DNA from: Verrucomicrobiaceae bacterium
Lineage (GTDB): Bacteria; Verrucomicrobiota; Verrucomicrobiia; Verrucomicrobiales; Verrucomicrobiaceae
NCBI GenBank assembly: GCA_016795485.1
Contig: JAEUHM010000011.1
Location: 1-64,000, forward strand
DNA: 64,000 nt
Direction of reading: 5' to 3'
The notes under the pieces were generated by a model. It searched no databases. It was not told where the DNA came from and worked only from the letters and a program-made list of their open reading frames with translations. The position numbers and the translations under genes are program-made. This document shows positions 52,460 to 62,797 of the stretch, in pieces. Numbering within the stretch: position 1 is the stretch's first letter; every line of letters begins with the position of its first letter.

Positions 52460-52572
52460 AGCACTGACTTATCGCCAGGAGATGGCGGATTCGTGCGCGA
52501 AAAACATCGAATGTCGCCTCAAGCGCATTTTCACTTGAGAGGGAGTGGCGGAGGCGGCTAACTTTCCCTCTC

Positions 52573-53208
52573 ATGGCAGACATACATTTCACCGGACGGT
52601 TTCGCACCTTTCTTGTCCTTGGCGCTCCTGGTAGCGGTAAGGGTACGCAAGGGAAAGTGCTTGGCTCCATTCCGCGCTTCCATCACTTGGCCTGCGGCGA
52701 TGTTTTTCGCTCGCTGGACACTCGTACGCCGCTTGGTCAGGAGTTTGTGCGCTATTCCAGTGAAGGCAAGCTGGTGCCAGATGATCTGACCGTGCAACTC
52801 TGGCGCGCAAACATCAAGAATCGTGTCGATGCCTATCAGTTTAAGCCAGACATCGACTTCCTCGTGCTCGATGGCATTCCTCGGAATGTGGAGCAGGCCC
52901 GTTTCATGGAAAAAGACATCGAGGTGTTGAAGCTGTTCCATCTTTCGTGCCCCAATCGTGAGGAACTCGCCCGCCGCTTGCGCAAACGTGCCTTGAAGGA
53001 CAACCGCTACGATGACGCCAGCGAGGAAGTGATTCAGAAACGCTTCCAAACCTACGAGGCTGAGACCAAGCCCATCCTCGAGTACTATTCCGACGACAAG
53101 GTGGTGGACATTGATGCCTCTCAACCACCAGCCAAAGTGCTCTACGACATCCTCGGTGCAGTGATGGCGTTGCCACAATGGCAGGAACTGGCCAAGCAGA
53201 AGATCTAG
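52573..53208 (+). CDS. Adenylate kinase family nucleoside monophosphate kinase
   Basis: 211 aa. P-loop 'FLVLGAPGSGKGTQGKVLG', NMP-binding segment 'LACGDVFRSLDTRTPLGQE', 'FLVLDGIPRNVEQARFME' and LID arginines in 'ARRLRKRALKDNRYDDASEEVIQKRF'. The LID is the short form without a zinc site. It converts AMP and ATP to ADP. The 'DGIPRN' motif replaces the usual 'DGFPRT', so it may be a divergent paralogue rather than the only adenylate kinase of the cell. Its end overlaps the ada gene tail-to-tail by 4 bp. Confidence 0.88.
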   Translation: MADIHFTGRFRTFLVLGAPGSGKGTQGKVLGSIPRFHHLACGDVFRSLDTRTPLGQEFVRYSSEGKLVPDDLTVQLWRANIKNRVDAYQFKPDIDFLVLDGIPRNVEQARFMEKDIEVLKLFHLSCPNREELARRLRKRALKDNRYDDASEEVIQKRFQTYEAETKPILEYYSDDKVVDIDASQPPAKVLYDILGAVMALPQWQELAKQKI

Positions 53209-54275
53209 TGCTTAGCGCCTTCTGCGGCTAGCAGGGCAGCCTTGCGTTTCACTCCCCAGCGATAGCCGGAGAGGTTGCCGTCACTGCGCACGATGCGGTG
53301 ACAGGGCACCACGACTGCCAGTGCATTTGCTGCACAAGCGCCAGCAACTGCTCGCACTGCCGCAGGAGACCCGATCAGGTCGGCCAGTTGGCTGTAGGTT
53401 GCTGTCGTGCCTGGAGGGATGGTCATTAGCGCGCGCCAGACCCTTTGTTGAAAAGCTGTCCCTCTGATATCTAGCGGCAGATCAAACGTCTGGTTCGGTG
53501 TGTCGACGTGCCGGATCACCGCCTCCACCATTTGCGTAAACGCTGAGTCGCCTTCTTGAATGTCGGCTTCAGGAAATCTCTCGCGCAGATCGTCTACCAA
53601 GGGATTTGGCTGGTCACCGAGCAGTATGGCGCAGATGCCACGCTCCGATGACGCCACGAGTACCTTGCCCAGAGTGCAATCACCCATCGCGTAACGGATA
53701 TTCTCTCCACGGCCACCGGAGCGATACGTCTTTGCCTTCATGCCTAGTTGTTGAGAAATAGTTGAGTGAAAGTGAGCCGTGTTTGCAAAGCCAGCATCAA
53801 GAATCGCTTCTGTAACCGATTGCTTCTTCGTTAGCCCTGACCGCACACGCTCGGCACGCTTGGCGGCGTGGTATTGTCCAGGAGTGATGCCGATCACACG
53901 CTTGAAGATACGCTGAAAATGAAAGCGGCTCATCCCGCATTGGACGGCAAGCTCATTGAGTGCAGGCAATCGCTCACATTGGTCTAAACGGTGGCAGGCT
54001 TTCGCAACCATCTTGGAGTAATGCTCGTCCAAGCTCTCGCCATCCGGTTGGCAACGCTTGCAAGCGCGAAAGCCCGCCCGGTGTGCATCGACGGGTGTAA
54101 CAAAGAATCGCACATTCTTCCGAAGAGCCGTCTTTGCAGAGCAAGATGGCCGACAGAAGATCCCCGTCGTGGTGACGGCATACACAAAGTGCCCATCCGC
54201 TTCCAAAAGCCTGCCCACGACCGCTGCATAGCGTTCGTCATCGGTCGCAAAGAGCGTGGCATTTTTCGGGGGCAT
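53205..54275 (-). CDS. ada: Bifunctional DNA repair methyltransferase / transcriptional activator Ada
   Basis: 356 aa, full length. The N-terminal zinc domain carries the four Cys of Ada in 'FCRPSCSAKTALRKN' and 'ACKRCQPDGES', with the first as the methylphosphotriester acceptor. An AraC-type HTH lies around 95-180 ('LAVQCGMSRFHFQRIFKRVIGITPGQYHAAKRA'). The C-terminal O6-alkylguanine methyltransferase has 'FQQRVWRALMTIPPGTTATYSQLA' and the active-site 'VVPCHRIV'. It repairs alkylated DNA and, once methylated, activates the adaptive response. It stands alone without an alkB neighbour. Confidence 0.95.
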   Translation of the reverse strand: MPPKNATLFATDDERYAAVVGRLLEADGHFVYAVTTTGIFCRPSCSAKTALRKNVRFFVTPVDAHRAGFRACKRCQPDGESLDEHYSKMVAKACHRLDQCERLPALNELAVQCGMSRFHFQRIFKRVIGITPGQYHAAKRAERVRSGLTKKQSVTEAILDAGFANTAHFHSTISQQLGMKAKTYRSGGRGENIRYAMGDCTLGKVLVASSERGICAILLGDQPNPLVDDLRERFPEADIQEGDSAFTQMVEAVIRHVDTPNQTFDLPLDIRGTAFQQRVWRALMTIPPGTTATYSQLADLIGSPAAVRAVAGACAANALAVVVPCHRIVRSDGNLSGYRWGVKRKAALLAAEGAKH

Positions 54276-54554
54276 GTATGGGTGGGAGCATACTCGCCTG
54301 ACGGGAGCGAAAAACCGTGATCTTGCTTTTGTATTCTGATTTGTTCGAGCTCAATTTCATCCCGACTCTTCACACGTGTTCCGTGAGACTGTGCATGCCC
54401 TTGAGTGCTGGCTCAGACCCTACAGCCAGGAGAAGGCATGAGCTCCACCGGGATTGCGGTCATGAAAGGCCTTGTTGTCATGCTTTGGTTATCGAGCCGC
54501 CGCCATTTCTCGGAATTGAGTGACACTCAGGCGGATTCGGCGTATCAAGCCTAT

Positions 54555-57500
54555 ATGAATACACGCCTCCTCCCTGCGTTAGGTCTCGTTCTGCTGGCGC
54601 ATTCCGCGTTGGCCGCGCCTACCCAACTGGCCAAAGAATCTTTTGATGGAGGCGGCATCGGCTACACGACTTCCATTGTGGAGTTCGATGAGGCTTCTCT
54701 CCCGGTGAATGACTTCTTCATGGTGCAGCCCAACAACGGCACCAAAATCGCCGGTGGCACGATCACTGGTGGAGATGGTACGAACATGTTCGCAGCGGAG
54801 GACATTGATGCCACGGGATCGAATCCCACTCAGTCTCTCACCACCAACTCCTTCAACATCTCTGGCAAAACCAACCTCTCGGTGAAGATCCTCCTCGCGG
54901 CTCCTGGCACGGGTGGCTCTGTGGTCGGTCCCGGTGTGCAGACGCACTATGACTGGGCCGCCACTGCTTCTGACATTGATTTTGTGCGGGTGGAAGCCAG
55001 TTTGGATGGCGGGCCATTCAATCGGCTCGTGCAGTTTTCACCCCTCACGAACACCCTCAACCAGCCGCTCGGGCTGGACTCGGATGGCGATGGATTGGCA
55101 GACACCAGTACCACGAATCTACTCACGCATCAGTTCCGCGAGTTTGACCTGCCCATCTCCACCGGCGGCACGGTGCAGGTCCGCTTGGTGATGCACAGCA
55201 ACGCCACCAACGAGTACATCTGCGTGGATAATATCCGCATCTTTGGCGAGAGCGCTGCAACTGCTGCTCCTAGCATAGCGGGAGTGCCTACCGGAGTCAT
55301 GAACTATACGGAAGGCTCTGGGGCGCAGGTTCTGGCATCCGCATTAACCGTCACGGATACCGACAGCACCAATCTCACCGGGGCTTCAATCGTCATCTCA
55401 CAGAACCTTGTCTCTACTGAGGATGTGCTGGCCGTGACACCCAGCGGCAGCATCCAGGCGGGTGATGTGGTTTACACCGCTGGCACCGGAACGTTGACCA
55501 TCACACGCACGGCCACTTTGGCCAACTACCAGACGGTGTTGCGGACTCTGACGTATCAAAACACCAACGTCACCGCGCCCAGCACGGCCCTCCGCCATGT
55601 GCGCTTCTCCGTCAGTGATGGCACCAACAACAGCAACCTGCCCATCCGCGAGGTTCAGCCTACCGATACGCTGGTGACGCAGGCATTGCCCTTTACCGAG
55701 AGCTTCGAGACCGACGGACGCGGCACTCGTTACGCCATCAATGGCCGCTTCACCGGACCCAGCACGGCCATCTTTGAGCGCACCACGCTCACCGGAGCAA
55801 CCAACGTGGACGGAACGATGGGCATCGCCTCCGAGGATACCGAACTCAATGCCGACTCCAATAACGTGGAGTTTCAGCTCGCTGCCAACGGCTCCACTGG
55901 CGTCACGGCTAGTGTGCGTCTCGGTGCCGCTGGAGCTGTCTTTGATACGGGCGATCTGGTAGCCATCGAGGCAAGCGTGAACGGTGCTGCCTACTCCCAG
56001 GTGGCCATCTTCAGGAGCACAGGTGGAATCAACACCTCGCTCGCTCTGGACACCGACAACAGCGGCACGGGCGATGGCACGGCATTAGGCACTGCCATGC
56101 AGGACTTCACCTTCAACATGCCAACAGCTACGACTTTGGGCCTGCGGGTGCGCTGTGTGAGCAACGCGGCAGGTGAGCGTATCTTCATTGATCGCATCTT
56201 CGTTCGCAGTCCACCTACCGTCACATCCTCCACCACCCCTGTGCTCGCGAGTGCCAGCACCGTCACCATCACTGGCACCACTTTTGATGCCACGACACCG
56301 GGCAACAACACCGTGGTGTTCAACAATGGTGCAACCGGCACCGTCACTGCGGCTACGACCACACAGTTGACCGTTACCTTTGGCACAAAACCCACCAGTG
56401 CGGGCCCGCTGACCGCCATCGTCACCACGCCTTTTGGTAACAGCGGTAGTGCAGTGCAGGTCGCCACCGTGACGCCGGTGGTGTCGATCAACGCAGGCAA
56501 CATCGCCACCAATGCCACGTCCATGACCATCAGCGGCTTTGGATTCTCGACGACACCGGGCAACAACACGGTCACGTTTTCGCCATCGGGCACCGGCACG
56601 GTGACGGCGGCCACCGCTACGACTCTCACCGTCACGAGCCTCGCCAACCTGCCTGCTGGCACGCTTAACGCATCCGTCACCTCCAACAGCGTCCTCAGTG
56701 GCCCGGCGGTGCAGGTGGCCAATGTCACGGGTCTCATCACGCAGTTCAATCTCATCGGCACTGCGGGTCCGGGCTTACTGCCTGGGAATGAAACGCCAGC
56801 AGTCACTGGTGGCACAGGCGGCGAGATTGGCGCTGGCATCACCTTTTACAGCGGCACCAATACTCTCACGCTCAATGTCGGCTGGGGCAGCTCACAAGGC
56901 TTTACTGACCTTACTAGCAGCTCCAACAACGCCCACATTCACGGCGCTACTACGAACAACTTCGGCAACAACGGCGTGGGCGACTTTCGACAGACCGCTG
57001 GCGTGATCGTCGGCCTTACCCGCAGCAGCAGTGCAGCCTCTGGCGGGGTGTTCAGCCCAAACACGGTCACGCTGACTTCGGGCCAAGTTGCCGATCTCTT
57101 CAACGGCAAGTATTACATCAACATCCACACCGTGAACAACGGCGGCGGCGAGTTGCGCGGCTTCCTGGTGCCAGCCAATGTTTCGCCCAGTTTCACCAAA
57201 GGCTCTGACCAGACGGTGGATGAAGATGCTGGCCCGCAAACGGTCAGCGCTTGGGCCACTTCCATCTCTCCTGGACCCGTTAACGAGAGCGCACAGACGG
57301 TCAGCTTTGCCATCACTGGCAACACGAACCCCTCTTTGTTCAGTGCTGGACCTGCGGTAGCCACCAATGGCACACTCACTTACACGCCTGCGGCTGCGGC
57401 CCTTGGCAATGCTACCATCTCCGTCCGTGCTGATGACAACGGCAGTCCAGTGGCCAGCAGCGCGGCTCAGACCTTTGTCATCACCGTGCAGGCTCCACCG

Positions 57501-60500
57501 CCACCGGACTACTCCGTCACGACTGTTAGCGGCGTATTGACTATCACGGATGATGCCGGCAATGGCGACATGTTGAGCATCTCGGAACCGACAAATGGTA
57601 GCATCCGGTTCACCGCCTCTGGCCGTACCTTCAGCCTCAATGGCAATCCGCAGATCACCGGCAACTCAGGAGACATCTCCCTCAGCGGCATCACCAGCAT
57701 CGTGGTGAACGCTGCAGCAGGCGCGGACACCATCAACCTCGGTGGCTTCACTGGCACCACGTTCCCCTCCCTCACCGTGAACGGCGGCACCTCGGATGAC
57801 ACGGTGAACTTTTTCAACGACATCACCTTCGGCTCTGGCAACCACCTCGATGTGGATTTGCAAAACGATGCCCCAAGCCCTGGCACAGACATAGTGGCGG
57901 TGCAGAACGGAGCCGATCTCATCGCCACGGGCACCGGCACCATCACCGTCCGAGCCAGCGATGCGATCAACATCATCAACGCTAGCAGTTTGAGGACGCA
58001 AAGTGGCAGCCTCATCGTGCAAACCTCCAAATCCATCCTCGTCAACAGCGCCAGCAGTTTGCAAACTCAGGACGGAGCCCTCACCGTAGAAGCCAACCAA
58101 CAAACCCCAAGCACCAGCGGTAACTTCTTCGGCATCAATGTGGATGGCCCTGGCACCATGATCCGCACCACGGGCTTCACCACCATGACCGTCGGAGGCA
58201 AAGGCGGTGATGCCAGTGGTGGCTATCAGTATGGATTAATCGTCAACAACGGCGCGCAGATCATCGGTGGCACGAGTGGATCGGTGGTGGTCAATGGCAC
58301 GGGCGGTGACAGCACCAACTTCCTCAATCGCGGCATTACCGTGTATGGCACCAACTCCAAAATCACTTCCAATGGAGCTGCGGTCAGCGTCAACGGCAGA
58401 GGAGGTGCCAATGGCAGCTACTACGGCATTGGCATCGCCGTGTTGTTTGGTGGTGAGATCAGCAGCGTGGGAGATAGTTTGCAAATCATCGGCACAGGCG
58501 CCGGAGCAGAAGGCAGCGGCTTCAACATGGGCATCGAGTTGGGCAGCGGCACCATCACCACTACTGCCAGCAACTTGGGCATATCGGGCACACCGGGACC
58601 TGGCGAGCCCGTGGGCGGCGGCGGCAGTTGGGGGCTGTTTGTGGGAGCGTCCTCCACCGTGTCGAACACCGCTAGCCCCGGCACGCTCACCCTCATCTCC
58701 AGGAGTGTCTCCATTGACGCCACCGCTACGGTCTCAGCCAACGCCAGCACTGGCAGCATCGTCTTTGACAGCAACGATCGGGATGTTGACCTCGGTGGTG
58801 CAGATGCTACCACCATGCTCGGCCTCACAGACGCGGAGCTTGATCGTGTGACTAGCAAGTCCATCCGCATCGCAGGACTAGCCGCCACCATCAGCGCACC
58901 CATCACTCGCAGCAGTTCCACCAACTTCACTCTGAATATGAATAGTGTGACTGCTACGGCCTCAGGCACGGACATTGATCTCGCAGGCGGCACCTTCCGC
59001 CCGCAAGCTGGGCTTTCCATGCCCATGACCGGCCAGCTCCCAGACACGGGTTTCCCTCAGCTGAAGGTCGATGGCCTCATCAATCTCTCTGGCGTCGATC
59101 TCTCGCTCAATGGCACCACCAATCCCAACGGCAACCTCTTCGACTCCTACGTCATCGTCAACAACGACAGCAGCGATGCCATCACTGGCACTTTCAACAG
59201 CCTGCCTGAAGGCTCCTACATCCCTTGGCCACCAAACCCCGCCCTCACGGCGCAAATCAGCTACGTGGGCGGCACGGGGAATGATGTCATGCTCACGCTG
59301 TTGAACCCCTTTGAAGTCACCACCAGCGCCAACAGTGGCCCAGGCTCTCTGCGTGCAGCGGTGGCCAGCGCGTTGGCAGCACCTGGGGAGAACACCATTC
59401 TGTTCAGCTCTGCGCTAAGCGACAATCTCTTCACCCTCGCCAGCGAGATCACGCTCAATGACCCCGATGGCGTCGTGATTGATGCAAGCAATATCCGTCA
59501 TCAGATCAGTGGAAACAATGCCAACCGCCTTTTCACCATCACAGGCGGCACTGCCAAACTACGAGGCTTCTGGATGGTCAATGGCAACCCATCGGGTGAT
59601 GGCGGCGCCATTTTGAATCAAGGTACGCTCACCTTGGAGTCCTGCGCCTTCAGCGAGAACACCGGTACTCTCGGTGGTGCCATCAGAAACGATGCCAACC
59701 TCTACGCCACCAACTGCACCTTCACCAACAACACCAGCACCGATAGCGGTGGAGCCATCTACAATCACGACCACGGCTACGTCTCACTCACGCACTGCAC
59801 CATCGCCTTCAACAACAGCGGCTCGCTTGGCTCGGTGACCAATGCAGGCCATCACGCAGGTTATGTGGCCAACTGCATCATCTGGGGCGACTCCGGTTCA
59901 GCTTCACTGGAGGGTGAGTTTGAGCGCGCGGGAAACAACATTTGTGACCGCTTCTCCACCACACCCGCAGGCATCGGCCCGGCATTCATCACGGCGGACC
60001 CGATCCTGGGAGGACTGGGCCAGGCAGGAGGCAACACCCCAACTATGAGTCCACAGCTTGGCAGTCCAGCTATCGATCAAGCGCTGGTGCTGATTCCCGC
60101 CGTGACCGTGGATCAACGTGGCGTCTCAAGGCCCAAAGGCATCCGCCCAGACATCGGAGCAGTGGAAGGCAGCGTCCTCATCGTCACCACCGCCCGGGAT
60201 GAGATCGAGACCCCCGGCACGGGTCTTTCCCTCAGAGAAGCGGTCGCCGCTGCGGCAGATGGCGACACCATCACCTTTGACCGTGCGGTGTTCACCGGCT
60301 CCAACACCATCACCCTTGTCAACGGTCCGCTGAATCCACAGCACAACTGCAACCTGGATGCCACCGACATCCCTGGCGGCATCACCATCGTCCATGCGTT
60401 GGAGATTTATCAACAGCCGCAGTCACAGAGCTTAGCCGCAGGTGCCAATGCCAGCTTCAACGTCTTCCATGAGAACTTCAGCGGCGGCTTTGCCTACCGT

Positions 60501-62492
60501 TGGCGGAAAAATGGAAGCGACCAACCCGCCCAGATCACCGACACGCTCGGCATTCTTGGTGTTGGAGAGCCAGACGAAGGCCTCTACGACGTCGTCATCA
60601 GCGAGGCACCGAGTCCCGGCACCATCACCACCAACAACGTCACCCTCACACCGCTCCAAATCACCAGCGCACCCGCCAGTTTGGTCGTAGATGGCTCGCC
60701 CGTCACCATCCAGCGCATCACGGGCAAAACGATAGTTGCCGTGGGTGCCAAGCAGACCCTCAGTGTGGTAGCCGTGGGCCCAGCATCACCACCGCTCACC
60801 TACCAGTGGTCACACAATGGCAAAAAGATCACCGGAGCCACCAGGAGCAGCTACGACATCCCCAAGGTGGCCCTCACCCACGCCGGTTTCTACACTTGCG
60901 TTGCCTTGTCGGGCACCTCCGGTAGCGCCTCTGCCACCACAGATCTCGCCGTGGTGGATACCAAGGCTAAAACGATCAACCTCAACGCGGGAACACCGTT
61001 TATCGCCAGACTCGTCGCATCAGGCGCTGGATTAGCCTACTCGTGGAAGCGAGACGGCAGCCCAATCATGCAGAATAACAGGGACTTCATCCTACCCGCT
61101 GTCACCGGAGCAGACACTGGTCTTTACACCTGCACTGTTAGCTTCCTCAGCGGCAGCGACAGCACCATCACCAACGCCTTCAACACCCAGCTCAACGTTA
61201 CCGATGCCGTGCCCCAGCTCGATACGTTAGTGTTTCCACCTGCCACCATCGGCCAGACCTACTACTACAAGGTTCCCGTGCAGAACATCAGCGGAGCACC
61301 CGCCACCAGCTTCAGTCTCACCGGCACCTTGCCCAAGGGTATTGTGTTCAACAAGACCACCGGCGTCTTCTCAGGCCGCCCCACCGCCAGCAAGCCCGGC
61401 GGATACTCACTCACCGTGCGCGCCATCAACAGCAAAGGCCCTAGTTTGCCAGCCACCGACATCCTCACCGTCAACATCGTGCCCAGCACCGCCGTCGGCA
61501 CCTTTGCTGGTCCCATTGAGCGCTCAACAACCATCAACAACAACTTCGGAGGCCGCTTTGACCTCACCACCACCGCCACTGGCTCCTTCTCAGGCTCCAT
61601 CACCCTGGGCAACGTCAAACGCAGCTTCAAAAACCAACTCCTCCTCAGCTCCGGCACTGGCGATGTCATCCTCCGAGGCAACATCCCCGGCCTCAAAGAT
61701 CCCGCCAACCGCCCAATGACCGCCTACGTCGAAGTCTTTGCTACCGAGCAACTCGCCCGCCTCACCCTCATCGACTTCATGTTTTCGCCTTTCCAATCAG
61801 ACGCCTGGCGCAAAGCCCCCACCGCCACCGCCGCCACCTACACCCTGCGGCTCGACCCAGGCACCGTCGTTGGAGCACCCCAGGGCTACGGCTTCAGCAC
61901 CCTCAAAGCCAGCGCCAGGAACAGCGTCACCATCACCGGCAAACTCCCCGATGGCAGCAGCCTCACCGGCAGCACCTTCATCGGAGCCAACGGCCAAGTG
62001 CTCATCTTCCAGATGCTCTACAAAAACAAAGGCAGCCTCGTTGGCCAATATCTCCTCACCGGCACCGACATCACCGGCACCCTCACCTGGAACAAACTCC
62101 TCACCACCGGCACCATCTACAAAGACCCCTTCGGTCCCATCAATGTCACCGCTGCTGGAGGAGCCTACACTGGCTTCAGCCTACCGAATGCCAAACTCAC
62201 CTTCACCCTCGGCGGCCTAACACCGGATTTCAGTCAACTTCTCACCATAAGCCCCACCCGAGTCGTCGCCATCACCGCCCCTGTCACTAACAGCACGAAA
62301 CTAACCAGCCCCATCCCCGCGACAGGAGCCTTCAACGGCAGCTTCATCTCCAACGGACTCACCGCGCCCTACGTGGGCCAGTTCGTCAAAATCGGAGCCA
62401 CCACCGAGGGCTACGGCTACTTCCTCCTCCCCACAGCTTCAGGCTCCACCGCACCCAAGCTGAGTGGCAAGGTGATGCTAGGCACGCCTTGA
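54555..62492 (+). CDS. Giant secreted multidomain protein (CHRD, beta-helix, CSLREA, Ig-like domains)
   Basis: 2645 aa from the ATG at 54555, chosen for its signal peptide ('MNTRLLPALGLVLLAHSALA'). Regions seen: lectin-like and 'choice-of-anchor'-type beta domains to about 550; IPT/TIG-like repeats about 555-725; a CHRD domain about 729-872 ('GLLPGNETPAVTGGTGGEIG'); a long Gly/Ser/Thr-rich region with filamentous beta-helix character about 985-1580; two CSLREA-type entries ('SANSGPGSLRAAVASAL' near 1583, 'TGLSLREAVAAAADGDTITF' near 1890) with polymorphic beta-helix repeats between; Ig-like domains about 2050-2215 and a He_PIG-type domain about 2215-2312; and a duplicated C-terminal beta module ('GGRFDLTTTATGSFSGSITLG'). 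Likely a surface or extracellular matrix adhesin. Confidence 0.87.
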   Translation: MNTRLLPALGLVLLAHSALAAPTQLAKESFDGGGIGYTTSIVEFDEASLPVNDFFMVQPNNGTKIAGGTITGGDGTNMFAAEDIDATGSNPTQSLTTNSFNISGKTNLSVKILLAAPGTGGSVVGPGVQTHYDWAATASDIDFVRVEASLDGGPFNRLVQFSPLTNTLNQPLGLDSDGDGLADTSTTNLLTHQFREFDLPISTGGTVQVRLVMHSNATNEYICVDNIRIFGESAATAAPSIAGVPTGVMNYTEGSGAQVLASALTVTDTDSTNLTGASIVISQNLVSTEDVLAVTPSGSIQAGDVVYTAGTGTLTITRTATLANYQTVLRTLTYQNTNVTAPSTALRHVRFSVSDGTNNSNLPIREVQPTDTLVTQALPFTESFETDGRGTRYAINGRFTGPSTAIFERTTLTGATNVDGTMGIASEDTELNADSNNVEFQLAANGSTGVTASVRLGAAGAVFDTGDLVAIEASVNGAAYSQVAIFRSTGGINTSLALDTDNSGTGDGTALGTAMQDFTFNMPTATTLGLRVRCVSNAAGERIFIDRIFVRSPPTVTSSTTPVLASASTVTITGTTFDATTPGNNTVVFNNGATGTVTAATTTQLTVTFGTKPTSAGPLTAIVTTPFGNSGSAVQVATVTPVVSINAGNIATNATSMTISGFGFSTTPGNNTVTFSPSGTGTVTAATATTLTVTSLANLPAGTLNASVTSNSVLSGPAVQVANVTGLITQFNLIGTAGPGLLPGNETPAVTGGTGGEIGAGITFYSGTNTLTLNVGWGSSQGFTDLTSSSNNAHIHGATTNNFGNNGVGDFRQTAGVIVGLTRSSSAASGGVFSPNTVTLTSGQVADLFNGKYYINIHTVNNGGGELRGFLVPANVSPSFTKGSDQTVDEDAGPQTVSAWATSISPGPVNESAQTVSFAITGNTNPSLFSAGPAVATNGTLTYTPAAAALGNATISVRADDNGSPVASSAAQTFVITVQAPPPPDYSVTTVSGVLTITDDAGNGDMLSISEPTNGSIRFTASGRTFSLNGNPQITGNSGDISLSGITSIVVNAAAGADTINLGGFTGTTFPSLTVNGGTSDDTVNFFNDITFGSGNHLDVDLQNDAPSPGTDIVAVQNGADLIATGTGTITVRASDAINIINASSLRTQSGSLIVQTSKSILVNSASSLQTQDGALTVEANQQTPSTSGNFFGINVDGPGTMIRTTGFTTMTVGGKGGDASGGYQYGLIVNNGAQIIGGTSGSVVVNGTGGDSTNFLNRGITVYGTNSKITSNGAAVSVNGRGGANGSYYGIGIAVLFGGEISSVGDSLQIIGTGAGAEGSGFNMGIELGSGTITTTASNLGISGTPGPGEPVGGGGSWGLFVGASSTVSNTASPGTLTLISRSVSIDATATVSANASTGSIVFDSNDRDVDLGGADATTMLGLTDAELDRVTSKSIRIAGLAATISAPITRSSSTNFTLNMNSVTATASGTDIDLAGGTFRPQAGLSMPMTGQLPDTGFPQLKVDGLINLSGVDLSLNGTTNPNGNLFDSYVIVNNDSSDAITGTFNSLPEGSYIPWPPNPALTAQISYVGGTGNDVMLTLLNPFEVTTSANSGPGSLRAAVASALAAPGENTILFSSALSDNLFTLASEITLNDPDGVVIDASNIRHQISGNNANRLFTITGGTAKLRGFWMVNGNPSGDGGAILNQGTLTLESCAFSENTGTLGGAIRNDANLYATNCTFTNNTSTDSGGAIYNHDHGYVSLTHCTIAFNNSGSLGSVTNAGHHAGYVANCIIWGDSGSASLEGEFERAGNNICDRFSTTPAGIGPAFITADPILGGLGQAGGNTPTMSPQLGSPAIDQALVLIPAVTVDQRGVSRPKGIRPDIGAVEGSVLIVTTARDEIETPGTGLSLREAVAAAADGDTITFDRAVFTGSNTITLVNGPLNPQHNCNLDATDIPGGITIVHALEIYQQPQSQSLAAGANASFNVFHENFSGGFAYRWRKNGSDQPAQITDTLGILGVGEPDEGLYDVVISEAPSPGTITTNNVTLTPLQITSAPASLVVDGSPVTIQRITGKTIVAVGAKQTLSVVAVGPASPPLTYQWSHNGKKITGATRSSYDIPKVALTHAGFYTCVALSGTSGSASATTDLAVVDTKAKTINLNAGTPFIARLVASGAGLAYSWKRDGSPIMQNNRDFILPAVTGADTGLYTCTVSFLSGSDSTITNAFNTQLNVTDAVPQLDTLVFPPATIGQTYYYKVPVQNISGAPATSFSLTGTLPKGIVFNKTTGVFSGRPTASKPGGYSLTVRAINSKGPSLPATDILTVNIVPSTAVGTFAGPIERSTTINNNFGGRFDLTTTATGSFSGSITLGNVKRSFKNQLLLSSGTGDVILRGNIPGLKDPANRPMTAYVEVFATEQLARLTLIDFMFSPFQSDAWRKAPTATAATYTLRLDPGTVVGAPQGYGFSTLKASARNSVTITGKLPDGSSLTGSTFIGANGQVLIFQMLYKNKGSLVGQYLLTGTDITGTLTWNKLLTTGTIYKDPFGPINVTAAGGAYTGFSLPNAKLTFTLGGLTPDFSQLLTISPTRVVAITAPVTNSTKLTSPIPATGAFNGSFISNGLTAPYVGQFVKIGATTEGYGYFLLPTASGSTAPKLSGKVMLGTP

Positions 62493-62797
62493 ATCATGCT
62501 GATGCGCTTGTGAAGGCGTTGGTCTCAGAGAAGGGAAAGACAGTTATCGCCGGTCTCTTGGCTCTGAAAGAGACATGTTTTAGACTCAGGCATCCTGGGA
62601 TGGCGGTGTTCGCCACGAGGCAAATGCCATCTCTGATAGGATATGAACGAGCAAGACATCGAGAAAGTCCGAGCGGAGTAAATGCAGATGCTTTTAGGTG
62701 CGCATCTACGTTTACCAAGGTGTGAGTGGTGATCAGCACTTTGTAACAAGCATCTCATTGATGCCCCCTGGCGATGCTTTAAGTTGGTGGAGACCTT
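62493..62797. other. Intergenic region upstream of second ECF sigma gene
   Basis: A 305-bp region between the giant protein gene and the ECF gene. It presumably holds the ECF promoter. Short frames run through it on both strands, but none has protein-like composition or a family motif, and I see no clear terminator hairpin. Confidence 0.5.
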